Positions 6,081 through 8,134 of a DNA stretch of 8,134 nt are shown here, piece after piece. The notes beneath the pieces were generated by a model that searched no databases, had not been told where the DNA came from, and worked only from the letters and a program-made list of their open reading frames with translations. Numbering within the stretch: the first letter of the stretch is position 1; the number at the start of each line of letters is the position of its first letter. This DNA is from an uncultured Bacteroidales bacterium (GTDB lineage: Bacteria > Bacteroidota > Bacteroidia > Bacteroidales > UBA932): contig CAMJRT010000045.1 of the NCBI GenBank assembly GCA_946408295.1, positions 1 to 8,134 on the forward strand. The letters are read 5' to 3'. The translations under genes and the position numbers were made by a program.

Positions 6081-7565
6081 CTACAGGTGGAAGCGGACGC
6101 CGGCTTCGAAGCCGAGCATAAAGGGCTGTTTGGTGCGGATGCTCTTGGGCTGGTTGAGGCCGAAGTAATATTTGACGTTGGGATCCAGGTAGATACTCAC
6201 CAGCGGAGCCAGCATGAAATCGACACCCAGTCCGGCACCGGCATTGAATTGGACGCCTTTGACAGGCTCGTTGTAATTGACCGCCCGGTTGTTCGCCGTC
6301 CAGGCGTTGCCGATGCATTTTTCAATCGTACCGTTGGCATAGACATAGAAATTGATGTGCTTGGTGCGGACGATGTGATAATAGACGGAGAGGGGAATCC
6401 CGATAAATTGCTGGATGTTATAGACGTTGTCGTAATCGGTCCCGGCATCGAATTCTCCGTTCGGCTGCAACTGATAATAGGTGGCGGAGAAATGGCGGGA
6501 GAGGCGGGTGTAGTTGACACCGAGGCCGACCGAGAGTTTCGGCAAAACATCGTAGGTGAAATTGATACCGAAGGTGAGAGGAATGGTGTAGTTGGACTCT
6601 CCCGTTTCCCTGAAGTAGGAATGGTCGGGGATGTTGATGCCGGATGCACCGCTATATCCCGTGTATTGCCCGGATTTCTTGCTGGTGAAGTTGCTCAGCG
6701 CATTGGTATAGGCCGCCAGGTGGAAGCCGTTGGGCTGGTGCTTTTTGAGTTTTTTTCCGGCTTGTTCTTCTTCCCAATCGGGCAAATGATCCCAATCAAT
6801 GGGCTGGACTTCGGCCTCTGCTATTTGGGGTTCGGTCCGGGGTTCCGCAGGTTGGGGTTCGGCTTGGGATTCGGCCGTCCGGGAATCGGTCCGGACTTCC
6901 ATCGCTTGGGACTTTGCCTGAGTTCCTGTCGCTTGGGTTTCGTCCTGTGCAAAGACAGCGCCTTGGGCGGCAATGGCTATGCTTTGTGCATCGTCATCGC
7001 TTTGTGCGGAAGTAGTGCCTGAAACCGCGATGGCGTTTTGCTCGGAAGCGGACCTGCCGGATATAGGCGTGCTTGGAGCAGTTGAGGCTTGCCCGGCGCT
7101 TTGTTCGGCGGAAACGGCATGCTGCTCGTGGTGAACGGTACTGTGTTCGGCGGAAACGGCATGCTGCTCGTGGTGAACGGTACTGTATTCAGGGGAAGCG
7201 GCGATGGGCTCGGGGATGGCAGCGAGCGTTTCGTCTTGTGCTTGTTCAGTAACAACGGCAAGTTTGTTGTCCGTCGTCTCTTCGGGCCGGTTCCAGAGCG
7301 GGACGGCGAGCAAAACGGCGGCGGCAACACCGGCTACGGCAAATCCGGTGCGGCGTACCCATTTCAGGATAACGGCCTTGCGGGAACCCGCAACAGTCCC
7401 GGCCTTGGCTCCGGCGGCGAGGCGGGCGGCGATAGCCTCCCACGCGCCTTCCGGCACGGGTTCCGAAGCCTGACCCAGCAACTGCTGAACCTGCTTGTCA
7501 AAGTCTTGATATCCTTCGTTTTGCTTCATACTTCCATTTTCAAAATTCGCTTTCGCCTCTTTCAT
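6081..7565 (-). CDS. Trans-envelope protein: inner-membrane anti-sigma-like N-terminus plus outer-membrane beta-barrel
   Basis: The protein has 494 residues from ATG 7565; ATG 7529 (482 residues) is an equally possible start, while the open frame to 7583 would need TTG. Residues about 20-45 contain FDKQVQQLLG and EPVPEGAWEAI, the pattern seen at the N-terminus of Bacteroidetes proteins encoded next to ECF sigma factors. A hydrophobic helix at about 73-91, after basic residues (KWVRR), would cross the inner membrane. Residues about 92-279 are low complexity (Ala, Glu, Gln, Ser, Thr, Pro) with a 14-residue tandem repeat. Residues 280-494 show alternating amphipathic strands and end in a C-terminal strand (GVRFHL), as in OMP beta-barrel (OMP_b-brl/PorT-like) domains. 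It follows the sigma gene by 73 bp on the same strand. Likely role: holding the sigma factor and sensing envelope state (inference). Confidence 0.8.
   Translation of the reverse strand: MKEAKANFENGSMKQNEGYQDFDKQVQQLLGQASEPVPEGAWEAIAARLAAGAKAGTVAGSRKAVILKWVRRTGFAVAGVAAAVLLAVPLWNRPEETTDNKLAVVTEQAQDETLAAIPEPIAASPEYSTVHHEQHAVSAEHSTVHHEQHAVSAEQSAGQASTAPSTPISGRSASEQNAIAVSGTTSAQSDDDAQSIAIAAQGAVFAQDETQATGTQAKSQAMEVRTDSRTAESQAEPQPAEPRTEPQIAEAEVQPIDWDHLPDWEEEQAGKKLKKHQPNGFHLAAYTNALSNFTSKKSGQYTGYSGASGINIPDHSYFRETGESNYTIPLTFGINFTYDVLPKLSVGLGVNYTRLSRHFSATYYQLQPNGEFDAGTDYDNVYNIQQFIGIPLSVYYHIVRTKHINFYVYANGTIEKCIGNAWTANNRAVNYNEPVKGVQFNAGAGLGVDFMLAPLVSIYLDPNVKYYFGLNQPKSIRTKQPFMLGFEAGVRFHL
7104..7187 (-). repeat. 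42-bp tandem repeat in the periplasmic linker
   Basis: Units 7104-7145 and 7146-7187 differ at one position only. Each encodes 14 residues on the minus strand (STVHHEQHAVSAE-type unit), rich in His, Glu and Gln. A degenerate third copy may begin at 7188. Near identity indicates a recent duplication that lengthens the linker between the inner-membrane helix and the barrel. Confidence 0.9.
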
Positions 7566-7638
7566 CGGACCCTCTCTGTCCAATCACCCGCTTTCTCCTC
7601 AACAGCCCGCTACCGCCTCACTCCAGCCGGCCTCCGCT

Positions 7639-8134
7639 TCACTCCCGTCCGCCTCGATGCCTCGCCTTGATCTTCTCCTGCAGCCAAGTCCGCGCACGGG
7701 CCAATTGGGAGCGGCTGGTTACCTCGCTGATGCCCAGCGCGCCGGCAATCTCTTTGTGCGAGTACCCTTCCACCACATACATATTGAACACCGTGCGGAA
7801 ACCGGAAGGCAGTTGCGCAAGCAGCGCCATCAATTCCTCGTATCCGATATCCTCCAGCGCGGAAGGCAGCTCGCTCAGCATCGCTTTGGCGTCTTCCAAA
7901 TCATCGCTGATTTTCAGCGCGTCCTTGCGGCGCAGTTCCATCAAGGCAGTATTGACAAAAATCCTTCTGGCCCAGCCCTCGAACGCCCCTTCTCCTTTAT
8001 AGGTATCCAATTTGGAGAAAAGCGTCACAAAGCCGTCCTGCAAGACATCTTCCGCCAGTTGCCTGTCTTTTCCGCAATAGCGAAGGCAGAGAGCGAACAT
8101 TCGCGGAGCCAGACGCTCATAGAGCGATTTCTGT
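7639..8134 (-). CDS. ECF-type RNA polymerase sigma factor (5' end cut off)
   Basis: 164 residues are visible; the frame stays open to the right edge, so the start codon lies outside. The ATG at 8100 is internal, because the codons before it (QKSLYERLAPR) continue the family pattern. The first part, YERLAPRMFALCLRY and AEDVLQDGF, then FEGWARRIFVNTALMELRR, is sigma-70 region 2, which binds core polymerase and the -10 element. After an acidic linker comes region 4 (LLAQLPSGFRTVFNMYVVEG, then HKEIAGALGISEVTSRSQLARAR), the helix-turn-helix that reads the -35 element. It is followed at once by the inner-membrane/outer-membrane fusion protein, its probable partner and regulator. Its own promoter is not in the window. 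Confidence 0.93.
   Translation of the reverse strand, partial: QKSLYERLAPRMFALCLRYCGKDRQLAEDVLQDGFVTLFSKLDTYKGEGAFEGWARRIFVNTALMELRRKDALKISDDLEDAKAMLSELPSALEDIGYEELMALLAQLPSGFRTVFNMYVVEGYSHKEIAGALGISEVTSRSQLARARTWLQEKIKARHRGGRE

Noticed and set aside
5937..7022. Long plus-strand frame of 361 codons
   Set aside because: It runs through repeat copy B and then antisense to the barrel gene, and its product shows only compositional bias and no domain.

Overview
The window looks like chromosomal DNA of a member of the Bacteroidota, most likely Bacteroidales. The evidence is a TAnnTTTG-type promoter, lipoprotein signal peptides with acidic residues close to the lipid-modified cysteine, a fimbrillin-like surface lipoprotein, and an ECF sigma factor followed by a protein that joins an inner-membrane segment to an outer-membrane barrel. 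I cannot name genus or species. No rRNA, tRNA or CRISPR array is visible.

Layout. Positions 1-3276 hold three minus-strand genes that may form one operon. In transcription order they are a seven-bladed beta-propeller-like lipoprotein (3276-1840), an unrecognised 52-residue serine-rich peptide (1793-1635), and a large fimbrillin-like/beta-helix surface lipoprotein (1620 to beyond the left edge). Positions 3277-3599 are a divergent regulatory region with a convincing Bacteroidetes promoter for the plus-strand gene at 3600-4694. That gene encodes a NIF3/DUF34 metal-binding protein with three in-frame low-complexity expansions.

Positions 4754-6051 form a compact mobile-looking unit. A diverged Y1 (IS200-like/RAYT-like) transposase gene on the minus strand (5772-4909) lies between two directly oriented 140-bp repeats that match at 134 of 140 positions. 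Each repeat contains two large imperfect palindromes with the same arms, giving four REP-like hairpins around one transposase. The gene is clearly AT-richer than its neighbours.

Positions 6081-8134 hold a minus-strand pair. An ECF sigma factor (start beyond the right edge) is followed by a protein with a short cytoplasmic N-terminus, one transmembrane helix, about 190 residues of low-complexity linker and an outer-membrane beta-barrel. This pair probably works as a sigma/anti-sigma envelope-sensing module.

The most interesting item is the transposase with its paired REP-like doublets, which resembles the REP-RAYT arrangement known from proteobacteria. Next are the one-chain trans-envelope sigma partner, the NIF3 protein whose middle domain seems replaced by low-complexity sequence, and the small peptide gene. 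A recurring theme is in-frame tandem duplication (24, 33, 42 and 60 bp periods) in low-complexity parts of otherwise conserved proteins.
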